Part shown: positions 1-12,570 of the stretch, piece after piece
Layout of the letters: the number at the start of each line of letters is the position of its first letter
How positions within the stretch are numbered: position 1 is the first letter of the stretch
Source of the DNA: Scylla paramamosain
Taxonomy: Eukaryota; Arthropoda; Malacostraca; Decapoda; Portunidae
Reading direction: 5' to 3'
Length of the DNA stretch: 64,000 nt
Assembly (NCBI RefSeq): GCF_035594125.1
Contig: NC_087156.1
Location: forward strand, 13,164,806-13,228,805
Position numbers and translations under genes: made by a program
The notes under the pieces: model-generated
Seen by the model: the letters and a program-made list of their open reading frames with translations, nothing else
What the model was told of the DNA's origin: nothing
Database searches by the model: none

Positions 1-1009
1 TGGTAGTCATTTTTTTTCCCACATAAAGCTAGTTTCGCATTCAATTTAGGGTTCTAGTAACTAAGAATGTGAAAAACACTCAAAATACACGCATTTAGTA
101 ATGTTATTCTGTTTCTTAATTAAGAGTGTTATTCAGGAGTTTCAGCATTTTGGTACCTAAGAAACTTCTCCATATACACTAGTTTTTGCGTTTTTTGCTT
201 CGTGGTTCTTGTGAAATTATAAAATACTCATTATACACGTTTCTCGTAATGTGTTTTTATTTCCCAATATAGAGTGCTTTGCATCAATTTTCTCGTTTTT
301 TTTTTTTTTTGTTGGTTACAAGCTCAAAAATACTTAAAATATACCTTTTTGGTAATGTTATTCTATTTGTTCATATTGGTCTGTTTGCATCCGTTTCAGC
401 GTTTTTTTACGTAAAACACTGAAAAGACACGTTTTCAGTAATTTTCTTTTGGATTCCTATATAGAGTGAGTTCCATATTATTTATCGTTTTGGTGCCTAA
501 CATGCTGAAAACACTCAAAAGACAGTTTTCTTTTAAAGTCGTTTAATTTTCCCATATAGCAGGCTTTGCATGCATTTTAGGGTTTGATACATAACAGTCC
601 GAAAAAAAAGCTAAAATTAACTTTTTCGATAATGTTCTTTTATCCACATAATTTCCCTGAATTTTAAAAGAATTTTGGCATCTCGGTACCTATGAAGTTG
701 AATAACAAAAAAAAAAATAATAATATTTTCTTTTATTTCATTTATTTATTTTTATTTTTATTTTTTTGTTTCTTCATAAAGAGTGTCATTTGTGGGTTTT
801 AGCTTTTTGGTATTTAAGTAATTTAAAAACACTTATATACACGTTTCTCGTATTGTCCTTTCGTTTCCCAAACATAGGATTCTTTGCATGTATTTAAGCG
901 TTTTTATAGGTAACATGATCAAAAACTCTCAAAATACATGTTTTTTGTAATGTTTTTGAGTTTCTCTATGAAGGATTCTTTGCATTCTTTTTTAGCGTTT
1001 TGGTATGTA

Positions 1010-4000
1010 AGGAGCTCAAAAATATTTAACGGCAAGTTCTTGGTAAAAGTTTGTTTTATTCACATGTAATGTGATTTCCCTTCTTTTAAGTACTTTATTG
1101 CTTAACACGCTCATAAACACTCAAAAGACATTTTCTGGCAATATAATTTTTTCCCCACATAAACCTAGTTTCGTATGCAATTTCGTGTTTTGGTAACTAA
1201 GAATGTAAAAAATACTCAAAATACAAGCATTTGGTAAGGTTGTTCTGTATCTCAATCAAGAGTGTTATTCATGAGATTCAGCATTTTGGTATCTAAGAAA
1301 CTTTTGCCTTGTGGTTGTTGTGAAACTAAAAAACACTCATTATACAGGTTTCTCGTAATGTCCTTTTTGTTTCCCAATATAGTGTGCTTTGCATCCATTT
1401 TCGCGTTTTTTGTAGGTAACAGGTTCAAAAACACTCAAAATATACCTTTTTGGCAGTGTTATTCTATTTCTTCATGTTGGTCTGTTTGCATCCGTTTTAG
1501 CGTGTTTCTACGTAAAACACTGAAAAGACAAGTGTTAAGTGATTTTGTTTTGGATTCCTATATAGAGTGACTTCCATATTATTTATTGTTTTGGTGCCTA
1601 ACATGCTGAAAAACACTCAAAAGACAGGATTCTGTTAAAGTCGTTTAATTTCTCTATTGAGGTGACTTTTCATGCAATTTAGGTTTTGGTACATAACTGT
1701 CCGAAAAAAAAGCTAAAATTAACTTTTTTTGATAATGTTCTTTTTTCCATATAATTTCCCTGAATTTTGCCAGAATTTTGGCATCTCGGTACCTATAAAA
1801 AAAATAACAAAAAAAAGGAAGATTCTTTTTTTTTTCTCATTATAAAGAGTGTTATTTGTTGATTTTAGCTTTTTGGTGCTTAAGGAATTTAATAACATTC
1901 ATAATACACGTTTCTCGTAATGTCCTTTCGTTTCCCAAACATAGGGTTCTTTGCATGTATTTAAGCGTTTTTATAGGTAACATGATCAAAAACACTCAAA
2001 ATACATGTTTTTGGTAATGTTATTCTGTTTCTTCATAAAATGTGTTTTGCATGCGTTTCAGCGTTTTGGTATATTAGGAGCTCAAAAACACTTAAAGGCA
2101 AGTTCTTGGTAAAAGTTGGTTTTATTCCCGTGTAATGTGATTGCCCTGCTTTTTAGTGCTTTATTTTTTAACACGCTCAAAAACACTCACAAGACACTTT
2201 TCTAGAAATGTCTTTTTTTTTTCCACATAACGCTAGTTTCGTATGCAATTTGGGTTTTTGGTAACCAAGAATGTGAAAAACACTCAAAATGCACGCATTT
2301 GGTAAGGTTGTTCTGTTTCTCAATTAAGAGTGTTATATTCATGAGTTTCAGGGTTTTGGTATCTAAGAATCTCAAAAACACTTATAATGCACGTTTCTCG
2401 TAATGTCCCTTTTTTTCCTCATTTAGGGTTCTTTGCATGCATTTTGGCATTTTATTTTTCACGGAATAGCTGAAAAACACTGAAAATACACGCTTTTGGT
2501 AATAAGAACATAAGAACATAAGAAATAAGTAAATATGCAAGAAGACATCTAGCCTACACGTGGCAGTACTTGTATGAAATATGCCTACGTATTTCTACCT
2601 ATCATCCCCATCTATAAATGTGTAATTTTCTCTTACAGTTGCCAAATGCCTCAGCACTAACAGCTTGATTACTAAGTCCGTTCCAATCAATTGGAATCCA
2701 TTTAGGATCATTCTTCTGCGATCTTATTCTTCTGTAAGAGATATTCCCTAACTGTCCTGAATGTAATTTATCAACGAAATATTTATTTCGCTTCTCTATA
2801 AAGAGTATTTTGCTTGAGTTTTAGCGTTTATGTACATAAGAACCTTTAAAACAGGTTTTTAGTAATGTTATTTTGTATTCCTTTATGGAGCACTTTCCAT
2901 GCTTTTAAGCGTTTTGGTGTCTAACACGTTGGAAAACACTCAAAAGACACGTTGATGACAATGTCGTTTTGTTTCCCGATAAAGGGGGCTTCCAATGCAT
3001 TTTTTCTTTTGGTACTTAAAAATATAAAAAAAAAGTTTAAGTAAAAGTTTTCGGTAGAGTTATTTTTCCATATAAAGTTCTAATCATATGTTTTTGAGTC
3101 TGGGTACCTAAAAAGCTCAAAATCTCTCATAATACACTTTTCTCGTAATGTCCTTTCTTTTCTCCATGTAGGATGGTTTGCGTGTAATTTGGCACTTTTA
3201 TACTTAACAAGCACAAAAAACAATCAAAATACAAGTTTTTGGTAATGTTAATTTGTTTCTCCGTAAAAGTTGTTTTGCATGCTTTTCAGCGGTTTTGGAT
3301 GTAAGAAGGTGAAAAACACTAAAGACACTTTCTTGGTAATGTTATTTTATATTGCCAAATAGGGTGCTTTCAATGCTTTTTACCATTTTCATTCTTAACA
3401 CTCAAGTAAACACTCAAAAGACACGTTTCCTGTAATATCGTTTTGCTTCTTCATATAGGGATCTGCATGCATTATGATGTTTTGCTACATAATGTGAAAA
3501 ACGCTCAAAATAAAGGTTTTAGGTAATGTTGTTCTTTTTCTCTATATAGGGTGCTATTCATCCATTTTAGCGTTTTGGTACTTAGGAAGCTTACTTAGGA
3601 AGCTCAAAAACACAAATAAAACTTGTTTCTCCAAATGTCTTTCCATTTCCCCATATAGGATGCTTCGTATGTATTTTGACGTTTTGGTACATAAAAAGGA
3701 AAAAAAAAACACTCAAAAGCACGTTTTTGGTGATGTTCTGTTTCTCTATTAAAAGATGTAGAATAAATTTAATTTTCATTCAGGCGGTTTAGTGTTTGGT
3801 ACCTAAGAGACTCAAAACTCTAATAATGCACGTTTTTCGTAATGTCCTATCGTTTCCTCATACAGGGTGCTTTACATGCATTTTTAAGATGATATACGTA
3901 ACAGACTCAAAAAGACTCAAAATACACATTTTTGGTAAGGTTTTTTTTTTTCTGTTTGGTAAGATTATTCGTGTTCGTTGCACGTGTTTTAGCGTTTTGG

Positions 4001-5430
4001 AACGTAAAAAGTTTAAAACACTTAAAAGACATGCTTATTATTTTGCATTTCTATATAAGGTGCTTTCCATGCTATTTAGCGTTTTCGTGCCTAACACGCT
4101 GAAAAACACATAAAAACACATTTCTTACATTGTTGTTTAATTTTCTCGTATAGCGAGCAAGGATTATGGTGTTTTGCTACCTCACAATGTGAAAAACATT
4201 CAAATTACACGATTTTGGTAATGTTTTTTCTTTCTCCATTTTTGCGTTTTTGTACCTGAGAAGCTAAAAAAAAAAAAGAACTCATAATACACGTTTTTTT
4301 GTCATGTCCCTTCGTTTCCTCATATAGGCTGTTTTTGGTGCTTTCGTACCTAACAGAGTGTTTGCGTGTATTTTGACATTTTAATTCGTAAGAACCTAAA
4401 AAAAAACACTCTAAAGACACGTTTTAGTAAAGTTGTTTTGTATTCCCCTATGGGGTGATTTCGTTGCTTCTTACTAATTTGGTGCCTAACACGCCCAAAA
4501 AATAACAAAAGACAAGTTTCTAGTGATTTCGTTTCGTTTCTTCATATAGGTTGCTTTACATGCATGTTGGCGTTTTGGTAATTATCAATGTAAAAAAATA
4601 CCCGTTTTTGGAAAGTTTGTTCTTTTTCTTCAGAGCACTATTGAAGTACTGATTTGGTACTTAAGAAAGTAATAAAAAAAAAAAAAAAAACAAACGTTTC
4701 TCGTAATGTCCTTTTTATTTCCATATGCAGGGTGATTTGTTTGATGACAAGCGATTTTGTACATAATAAGCTCAAAAAAAAAATAATAAAAAACACAAAA
4801 TACACATTTTTGGTTAGTGTATTCTGTTTCTCTATATATGGTATTTTCATACGTTTTTAAAGTCGTTTCATATATCTATATATGGGTCTTTGCATGAATT
4901 TAGGCTTTTTGGTAACTAACAATGTCATAACACTCAAAATGCATATTTTTTTTGGCAGTATTGTTCTGTTTCTCCATATAGAGTGTTTTTCATGCGTTTT
5001 ACCCTTTTGATACTAAGAAAATAAAAAACACTCATTATACACGTTTCTCGTAATGTCTTTTAATTTTTCCCATATAGGATATTTCCGATTCATTTAGGCG
5101 TTTTTTTTACGTAACAATCTTACAAAAGACTCAAAATACTTGTTTTGTATGCGTTTTAGCGTTTTCGTATGTAAGGAGCTTAAAAACACTTAGAGACAAG
5201 TTATTGGCAAAAGTTGGTTTTATTCCCATGTAATGTGATTGCCCTGCTTTTTAGTGCTTTATTACCTAACACGTTCAAAAAAACTCAAGACACTTTTCTG
5301 GTATTATTTTTTTTTTTTCACACATAAAGCTAGTTTCGCATGCAATTTGGGGTTTTGGTAAGTAAGAATATTAAAAAGATTCAAAATACTCGTACACCCA
5401 TTTGGTAAGGTTTTTCTGTTTTTCAATTAA
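1010..5430. repeat. Segmental duplication copy A (with deleted LINE)
   Basis: 1010-2503 matches 32709-34184, and 2785-5430 matches 36250-38890, in the same orientation and with only scattered differences. Shared private features include the tandem ACTTAGGAAGCTT duplication (3582-3605 here, about 37050-37075 in copy B) and the insertion site of the same LINE. The parts 2330-2503 and 2785-3130 also occur inverted around 57.0-59.6 kb. Confidence 0.85.
2503..2785 (-). mobile_element. CR1/jockey-type LINE, copy A (both ends, interior deleted)
   Basis: Remnant on the minus strand. 2503-2690 matches the 3' end of copies B and C, including the octamer tail (complement of TTCTTATG repeats) at 2503-2520. 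2697-2785 matches their 5' end. About 1.8 kb between them is gone, and the join carries a few extra bases (ATTGG) not found in the other copies. No coding capacity remains. The outer ends fall at the same satellite bases as in copies B and C. Confidence 0.85.
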
Positions 5431-5443
5431 GATTGTTATTCAC

Positions 5444-5474
5444 ATTACATTATTACATTTACAGCGTTACATTA
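5444..5474. other. Orientation-switch junction 1 (reverse to forward)
   Basis: The minus-oriented monomer stops after TTGTTATTCAC. About 30 bases of simple A/T-rich sequence with repeated ATTACATT and TTACA words follow, and then a plus-oriented monomer resumes with ATAAAAACGCTTAAATAC. The filler matches neither flanking monomer well, as expected of an end-joining or template-switch breakpoint. Confidence 0.65.
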
Positions 5475-8400
5475 ATAAAAACGCTTAAATACATGCAAAG
5501 AATCCTATGTTTGGGAAGCAAAAGGACATTACGAGAAACGTGTATTATAAGTGTTTTAAGTTACTTAAACACCAAAAAGCTAAAACCCACAAATAACACT
5601 CTTTTTGAAGAAACAAAAATTAATAAAAATAAAAATAAATAAATGAAATAAAAGAAAATAATATATTTTTTTTTTTTTGTTATTCATCTTCATAGGTACC
5701 GAGATGCCATAATCCTGTTAAAATTCAGGGAAATTATGTGGATAAAAGAATATTATCGTAAAAGTTAATTTTAGCTTTTTTTTTTCGGACTGTTACGTAC
5801 TAAACCCTAAAGTCCATGCAAAGCTATCTATATGAGGAAATTAAACGACTTTACAAGAAAACTGTCTTTTGAGTGTTTTTCAGCATGTTAGGCACCAAAA
5901 CGATAAATAATATGGAAGTCACTCTATATGGGAATTCAAAACAAAATTACTGAAAACGTGTCTTTTTATTGTTTTATCTAAAAAACGCTAAAACGGATGC
6001 AAACAGACCAATATGAAGAAATAGAATAACATTACCAAAAAGGTATATTTTCAGTATTTTTGAGCTTGTAACCAACAAAAAAAAAAAAAAAAGCGAAAAT
6101 AGATGCAAAGCACTCTATATTGGGAAACAAAAAGACATTAAGAGAAACGTGTATAACGAATTTTTTTTAGTTTCACGAACCACAAAGCAAAAAACGCAAA
6201 AACTAGTGTATATGGAAAAGTTTCTTAGATACCAAAATGCTGAAACTCCTGAATAACATTACTAAATGCGTGTATTTTGAGTGTTTTTCACATTCTTAGT
6301 TACAAGAACCCCAAATTGCATGCGAAACAAGCTTTATGTGGGAAAAAATATGATATTACCAGAAAAGTGTCTTTTTAGGGTTTTTGAGAGAGTTAGGCAA
6401 TAAACCATTAAAAGGGAAGGCAATCACATTACATGGGAATAAAAGCAACTTTTACCAAGATCTTGCCTTTAAGTGTGTTTTAACTCCTTATATACCAAAA
6501 CGCTAAAACACATGCAAAACACCCTTTATGGAGAAACAGATTAACATTGACAAAAACATGTATTTTGAGTGTTTTTGATCATGTTACCTCTAAAAACGCT
6601 TAAATGCATGCAAAGAACCCTATGTCTGGGAAACGAAAGGACATTACGAGAAACGTGTATTATGCGTGTTTTTAAGTTCCATAAGTACCAAAAAGCTAAA
6701 ACCTCTTTATAAAGAAAAAAAAATTAATAAATAGGATTTTTTTTTTTTGTTATTCTTCTTCATAGGTACTGAGATGCCAAAACTCTGGCAAAATTCAGGG
6801 AAATTATATGTAAAAAGAACATTATCAAAAATGTTAATTTTAGCTTTTTTTTCAGACTCCTATGTACCAAACCATGAAGTGCATGCAAAGCCAATTATAT
6901 GGAGAAATTAAACGACTTTACGAGAAACCTGTGTTTCTAGTTTTTTTGAGCATGTTATTCACCAAAACAATAAATACTCGTAATATTGAAGTCATTCTAT
7001 GTGGGAATCCAGAACAAAATTACTTTAAACGTGAATTTTTCGTGTTTTACGTAGAAAAACGCTAAAACGGATGCAAACCAACCAATATAAAGAAATAGAA
7101 TAAGATTACCAAAAAGGTATAATTTGAGTATTTTTTTAGCTGTTTACTTACAAAAAAAAAACGCGAAAATGGATGGAAAGCTCTCTCTATTGGTTAACAA
7201 AAGGACATTACGAGAAACGTGTATAATGAGTGTTTTATAGATTCTCAAGAATCACAAGGCAAAAAACGCAAAAACTCATATATATGGAGAAGTTTCTTAG
7301 ATACCAAAATGCTGAAACTCCTGAATAACACTCTAAATTGAGAAACAGAAGAACCTTACCAAATGCGTGTATTTTGAGTGTTTTTCACATTCTTAGTTAC
7401 CAAAACCCCAAAATTTTATGTGAAAGTAGCTTTATGTGGGAAAAAAAATGACATTACCAGAAAAGTATCTTTTATGTGTTTATTTTTTAGCATGATAGGC
7501 AATAAAGCACTAAAAAGCAGGGCAATCACATTACATGGGAATAAAATTAACTTTTACTAAGAACTTGCCTTTAAGTGTTTTTGAGCTCCTTATATACCAA
7601 AACGCTAAAACGAATGCAAAAGACCCTTTATGGAGAAACAGAATAACATTACCAAAAACATGTATTTTGAGTGTTTTTGATCATGTTACCTATAAAAACG
7701 CTTAAATACATGCAAAGAACCTTATGTTTAGGAAATTAGACATTTCGAGAAACATGTATTATGAGTGTTTTTAAGTTCTTTAAGTACCATTTAGCTAAAA
7801 ACCATAAATAACACTGTTTATAGAAAAAAAAAATAAATAAATAAAAAGATAGGAATTTATTTTTTTGTTATTCATTTTCATAGGTACCAAGATGCCAAAA
7901 TTCTGGCAAAATTCAGGAAAATTATGTAAAAAAGAAAATAAAAAAAAAAAATTTTATTTTATTTATTTATTTATTCTTTTCTGACTGTTATGTACCAAAC
8001 CGTAAAGTGCATGTAAAGCCATCTATATTTGGAAATTAAACGACTTTACCAGAAACCTGTCTTTTGAGTGTTTTTCAGCATGTTATGCACCAAAACTATA
8101 TATATATAATATGGAAGTCATTCAATATGGGAATCCATCAAAAAAAAATACTGAAAAAGTGTCTTTTCAGTGTTTTACGTAGAAAAACGGATGCAAAGCA
8201 ACGAATATGAAGATGTATAATAACATTACAAAAAAAGGTATATTTTCAGTGTTTTTGAGCTTCTTATGTACAAAAAACGCGAAAATGGATAGAAAGCACT
8301 CTATATTGAGATACAAAAGGACATTACGAGAAACTTGTATAATGAGTGTTTTATAGTTTCACAAGAACCGCAAGGCAAAAAACGCAAAAACTCGTGTATA

Positions 8401-8985
8401 TGGATAAATTTCTTAGATACCAAAATGCTGAAACTCAGGGATAACACTCTTAATTGAGAATACAGAACAACCTTACGATATGCGTGTATTTTGACTGTTT
8501 TTCACATTTTTAGTTACCAAAACCCCAAATTGCATGCAAAACTAACTTTATGTGGTAAAAAAATGACATTACCAGAGAAGTGTCTTTTGAGTGTTTTTGA
8601 GCGTGTTAGGCAATAAAGCACTAGAAAAGGAGGACAATCACATTAAATAGAAATAAAACCATTTTTTACCAAGAACTTGCCTTTAAGTGTTTTTGAGCTC
8701 CTTATTTACCAAAACGCTAAAACGCATGCAAAACACCCTTTATGGAGAAACAGATTAACATTACCAAAAACATGTATTTTGAGTGTTTTTGATCATGTTA
8801 CCTCTAGAAACACTTAAATACATGCAAAAAAATCCTATATCAGGGAAACGAAAGGACATTACGAGAAACGTGTATTATGAGTGTTTTTAAGTTCCATAAG
8901 TACCAAAAGGCTAAAACCTCTTATAGGGGAAAAAAAGTAAATAAATAAATAGGATTTTTTTCTTTGTTATTCTTCTTAATAGGTA
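5475..8985 (+). repeat. Direct multi-HOR duplication, copy 1
   Basis: Matches 14217-17500 at an offset of about 8.74 kb, falling to about 8.53 kb after a deletion in copy 2 near 15680. Shared variants include AGAATCCTATGTTTGGGAA, the unusual A-rich linker after AAGAAACAAAAA, and CTCTCTCTATTGG at the same order position. Similarity ends at the damaged anchor near 8985. Confidence 0.75.
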
Positions 8986-8999
8986 CAGAGAGCACAGAT

Positions 9000-11900
9000 A
9001 TGAGGAAATTAAACGACCTCACCAGAAATCTGTCTTTTGAGTGTTTTTCAGCATGTTAGGCACCAAAACGATAAATAATAAGGAACTCACTCTATATGGG
9101 AATCCAAAACGAAATTACTTAAAATATATCATCTCATTGTTTTACGTAGAAAAACGCAAAAATTCGTGTATATAAAGAAGTTTCTTAGATACCAAAATGC
9201 TGAAACTCATGAATAACAATCTTAATTCAGAAACAGAAACACCTTAGCAAATGCCTGTATTTTGAGTGTTTTTTATATTCCTAGTTAGCAATACCCAAAA
9301 TAGCATAAGAAACTAGCTTTATGAGGGAAAAAAATGACGTTATCGGAAGTGTCTTTTAATTGTTTTTGAGCGTGTTAGGCAATAAAGTACTAAAAAGCAG
9401 GGCAATCACATTACATGGGAATAAATCCAACTTTTACTAAGAACTTGCCAATATGTGTTTTTGAGCTCCATACATACTAAACTGCTAAAACGCATGAAAA
9501 ACAAACTTTATGGAGTAACAGAATAACATTGCCAAAAACATGTAATTTGAGTGTTTTTGATAATGTTATCTATAAAAACGCTTAAATACATGCAAAGAAC
9601 CTTATGTTTGTGAAACGTAACGACATTACGAGAAACGTGTATTATGAGTGTTTTTAAGTTCCTTAACTACCAAAAAGCTAAAACCCACAAATAACACTCG
9701 TTATTTAGAAAAAAGTAAAAAATAAAAAATAAATAAATAAAAGAATTATTTTTTTTTTTTTGTTATTCACCTTCATAGGTACCGTGATGCCAAAATTCTG
9801 AGAAAAATTAGGGCAATTATATGATAAGAAATTTATATCAAAAAGTTGATATAAGCTTTTATTTCGGACTGTTATGTACCAAACACTAAAGTGCATGCAA
9901 AGCCTCCCATATCAGGAAATTAAACCACCTTACCAGAAATCTGTGTTTTGAGTGTTTTTCAGCATGTTAGGCACCAAAACGATAAATAATGAAGAACTCA
10001 CTCTATATGGCAAACCAAAATAAAATTACTGAAAACGTGTATTCTCAGTGTTTTACGTACAAAAACGCTAAAACGGATGCAAACCAACCAATATCAAGAA
10101 GTAGAAAAACATTACCAAAAAGGTATATTTTGAGTGTTTTTGAGCTTGTTACCTACAAAAAAACGCGAAAATTGGTACAAAGCACTCTATATTGGGAAAC
10201 AAAGAGACATTGCGAGAAAAGTGTATAATGAATATTTTATAGTTCAAAAGAACCGCAAGCCAAAAAACGCAAAAACTCGTGTATATAGAGAAGTTTCTTA
10301 CCAAAACGCTAAAACTCATGAATAACACTTTTAATTGAAAAACAGAACTACCTTACCAAATGTGTGTATTTTGAGTGTGTTTCACATTCTTAGTTACGAA
10401 AATCCCAAATTACATGCAAAACTAGCTTTATGGCGGAAAAAAATGACATTACCAGAAAAGTGTCTTTTGAGTGTTTTTGAGCGTTATATGCAACAAAACA
10501 CTAAAAAGCAGAACAATCACATTACACTGGAATAAAACCAAATTTTAAGAAGAACTTGCCTTTAAGTATTTTTTAACTCCTTATATACCAAAACGCTAAA
10601 CGCATGCAAAACAACCTTTATGGAGAAATAGAATAACATTACCTAAAACATGTATTTTGAGTGTTTTTGATCATGTTACCTATAAAATCGCTTAAATACA
10701 TGCAAAGAACGCTATGTTTGTGAAACTAAAGGACATTACGAAAATCGTGTATTATGAGTATTTTTAAGTTCCTTAAGTACCAAAAATCTAAAACCCACAA
10801 ATAACACGAGAAAAAAAAAAAATAGATTTTTTTTTTTTTTGTTAATCATCTTCATAGGTACGGAGATGCCAAAATTCTGAGAAAATTCAGGGAAATTATG
10901 TGAAAAAAAACATAAAAAACATAATTTTAGCTTTTTCCGGAGTTATGTACGATATCCGGAAGTGCATGCAAAGCCACCTATACGGGGAAATTACACGACT
11001 TTACAAGAAACGTGTCTTTGGGATTTTTCAGCAATTTCAACAATATTAATGAAAACGTGTCTTTTCAGTTTTAGCGTAGAACGTTAAAACGGATGCAAAC
11101 CAACCAATATGAAGAAATAGAATAACATTACAAAAAAGTTGAGAGTTTTTGAGCTTCTTACCTACAAAAAACGCAAAAATGAATGCAAAGCAGTCTATAT
11201 TGGGAAACAAAAGAATATTACAAGAAAATTGTATAATGAATGTTTTTATAGTTTTCAAGAACCAAAAGGCAAAAAAAGCAAACAACTCGTTTATATGGAG
11301 ATTTTTTTTAGATACCAAAATGCTGAAATTCATGAATAACACCCTTAATTGAGAAACAGAATAACCTTACCAAATGCGTGTATTTTGAGTGTTTTTCACA
11401 TTCTTAGTTACCAATACCCGAAATTACATGCGAAACTAGCTTTATGTTGGAAATAAATGACATTACCAGAAAAAAAGTGTCTTTTGAGAGTTTTTGAGCG
11501 TGTTAGGCAATAAAACACAAAAAACCAGGGCAATGACATTACATGGGAATAAAACCAACATTTACCAAGAACTTCTCTTTAAGTGTTTTACAGCTCATAA
11601 CATACAAAAACGCTAAAATGCATGCAAAACACCCTTTATTCAGAAACAAAATAACATTACGAAAAACATGAATTTTCAGTGTTTTTATCTCTTACGTATA
11701 AAAACGCTTAAATACATGCAAAGAACCCTTTGTTTGGGAAACGAAAGGACATTACGAAAAACGTGTATTATGAGTGTTTTTAAGTTCCATGAGTACGAAA
11801 AGAGTTAAAACCCACAAATAACACTATTTATAGAGAAAATAAATAAATAAATTAAAACGGATTTTTTATTTTTTTTTATTTATCTTCATAGGTACCGAGA

Positions 11901-12570
11901 TGCCAAAATTCTGGCATATTTCAGGGAAATTATGTGAAAAAATAATATTATGAAAAAAGATAATTTTAGCTTTTTTTCGGACTGTTATTTACCAAAACCT
12001 AAAGTGTATGCAAAGCCATGAGGAAATGAGGAAATTAAACGACTTTACCATGAGGAAATTAAACGACTTTACCAGATACCTGTCTTTTGAGTGTTTTAAC
12101 ATTGACTTTAACATGAGGAAATTAAACGACTTTACCAGATACCTGTCTTTTGAGTGTTTTTTAAGCAAGTTAGGCACCAAAACGATAAAAAATATGCAAG
12201 TCATTCTTTATGGGAATCCAAAACAAAATTACTGAAAACGTGTTTTTTTAGTGTTTTACTTAGAAAAAACATTAAAACGAATGCAAACCAAACAATATCA
12301 AGAAATAGAATAATATTACTAAAAAGTTATATTTTGAGTGTTTTTGAGCTTGTTACCTACAGAAAACGCGAAAATAGTTGCAAAGCACTCTATATTGGGA
12401 AATAAAGGGACATTACGAGAAACGTGTATAATGAGTGTTTTATAGTTCCACAAGAACCACAAGGCAAAACACGCAAAAACTCGTGTATATGGAGATGTTT
12501 CTTAGATATCAAAATGCTGAAATTTATGAAGAACACTCTTAATTGAGAAACAGAACAACCTTACCAAATG
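9000..12570 (+). repeat. Inverted counterpart of 38.9-46.05 kb
   Basis: Successive points pair with the reverse complement of array 5: 11780 with 39510, 11046-11342 with 41619-41915, 9705-9896 with 45137-45322, and 9175 with 45860. The paired sums rise stepwise (about 51.3, 53.0 and 55.0 kb), so array 5 holds about 3.7 kb more, in whole-HOR steps. Both share a private join, TTTTACGTAGAAAAACGCAA to CGTGTATATAAAG, near 9145-9180 and 45870. Confidence 0.75.
12018..12160 (+). repeat. Local triplication inside one monomer
   Basis: The sequence ATGAGGAAATTAAACGACTT starts three times, near 12018 (with an extra GAGGAAAT), 12050 and 12113. The last two copies extend through CCAGATACCTGTCTTTTGAG with a 63-bp period. 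The matching place in array 5 (about 39280-39320) has one copy, so this is a recent expansion on this side. Confidence 0.8.

Larger units (their letters stand above)
1..5443 (-). repeat. Satellite array 1, reverse orientation
   Basis: Tandem monomers of about 96 bp read on the minus strand: the plus strand repeatedly shows GTTTTAGCGTTTTGGTA, the complement of the family core. HOR anchors (CTCGGTACCTATGAAG form) lie near 690 and 1785. From about 1.8 kb to the end no anchor is seen, and the monomers there are more diverged and do not follow the HOR order. A deleted LINE copy interrupts the array at 2503-2785. The ORFs here are short, differ between neighbouring repeats and follow the repeat frame, so none is called a gene. 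The array ends where orientation flips at about 5443. Confidence 0.9.
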
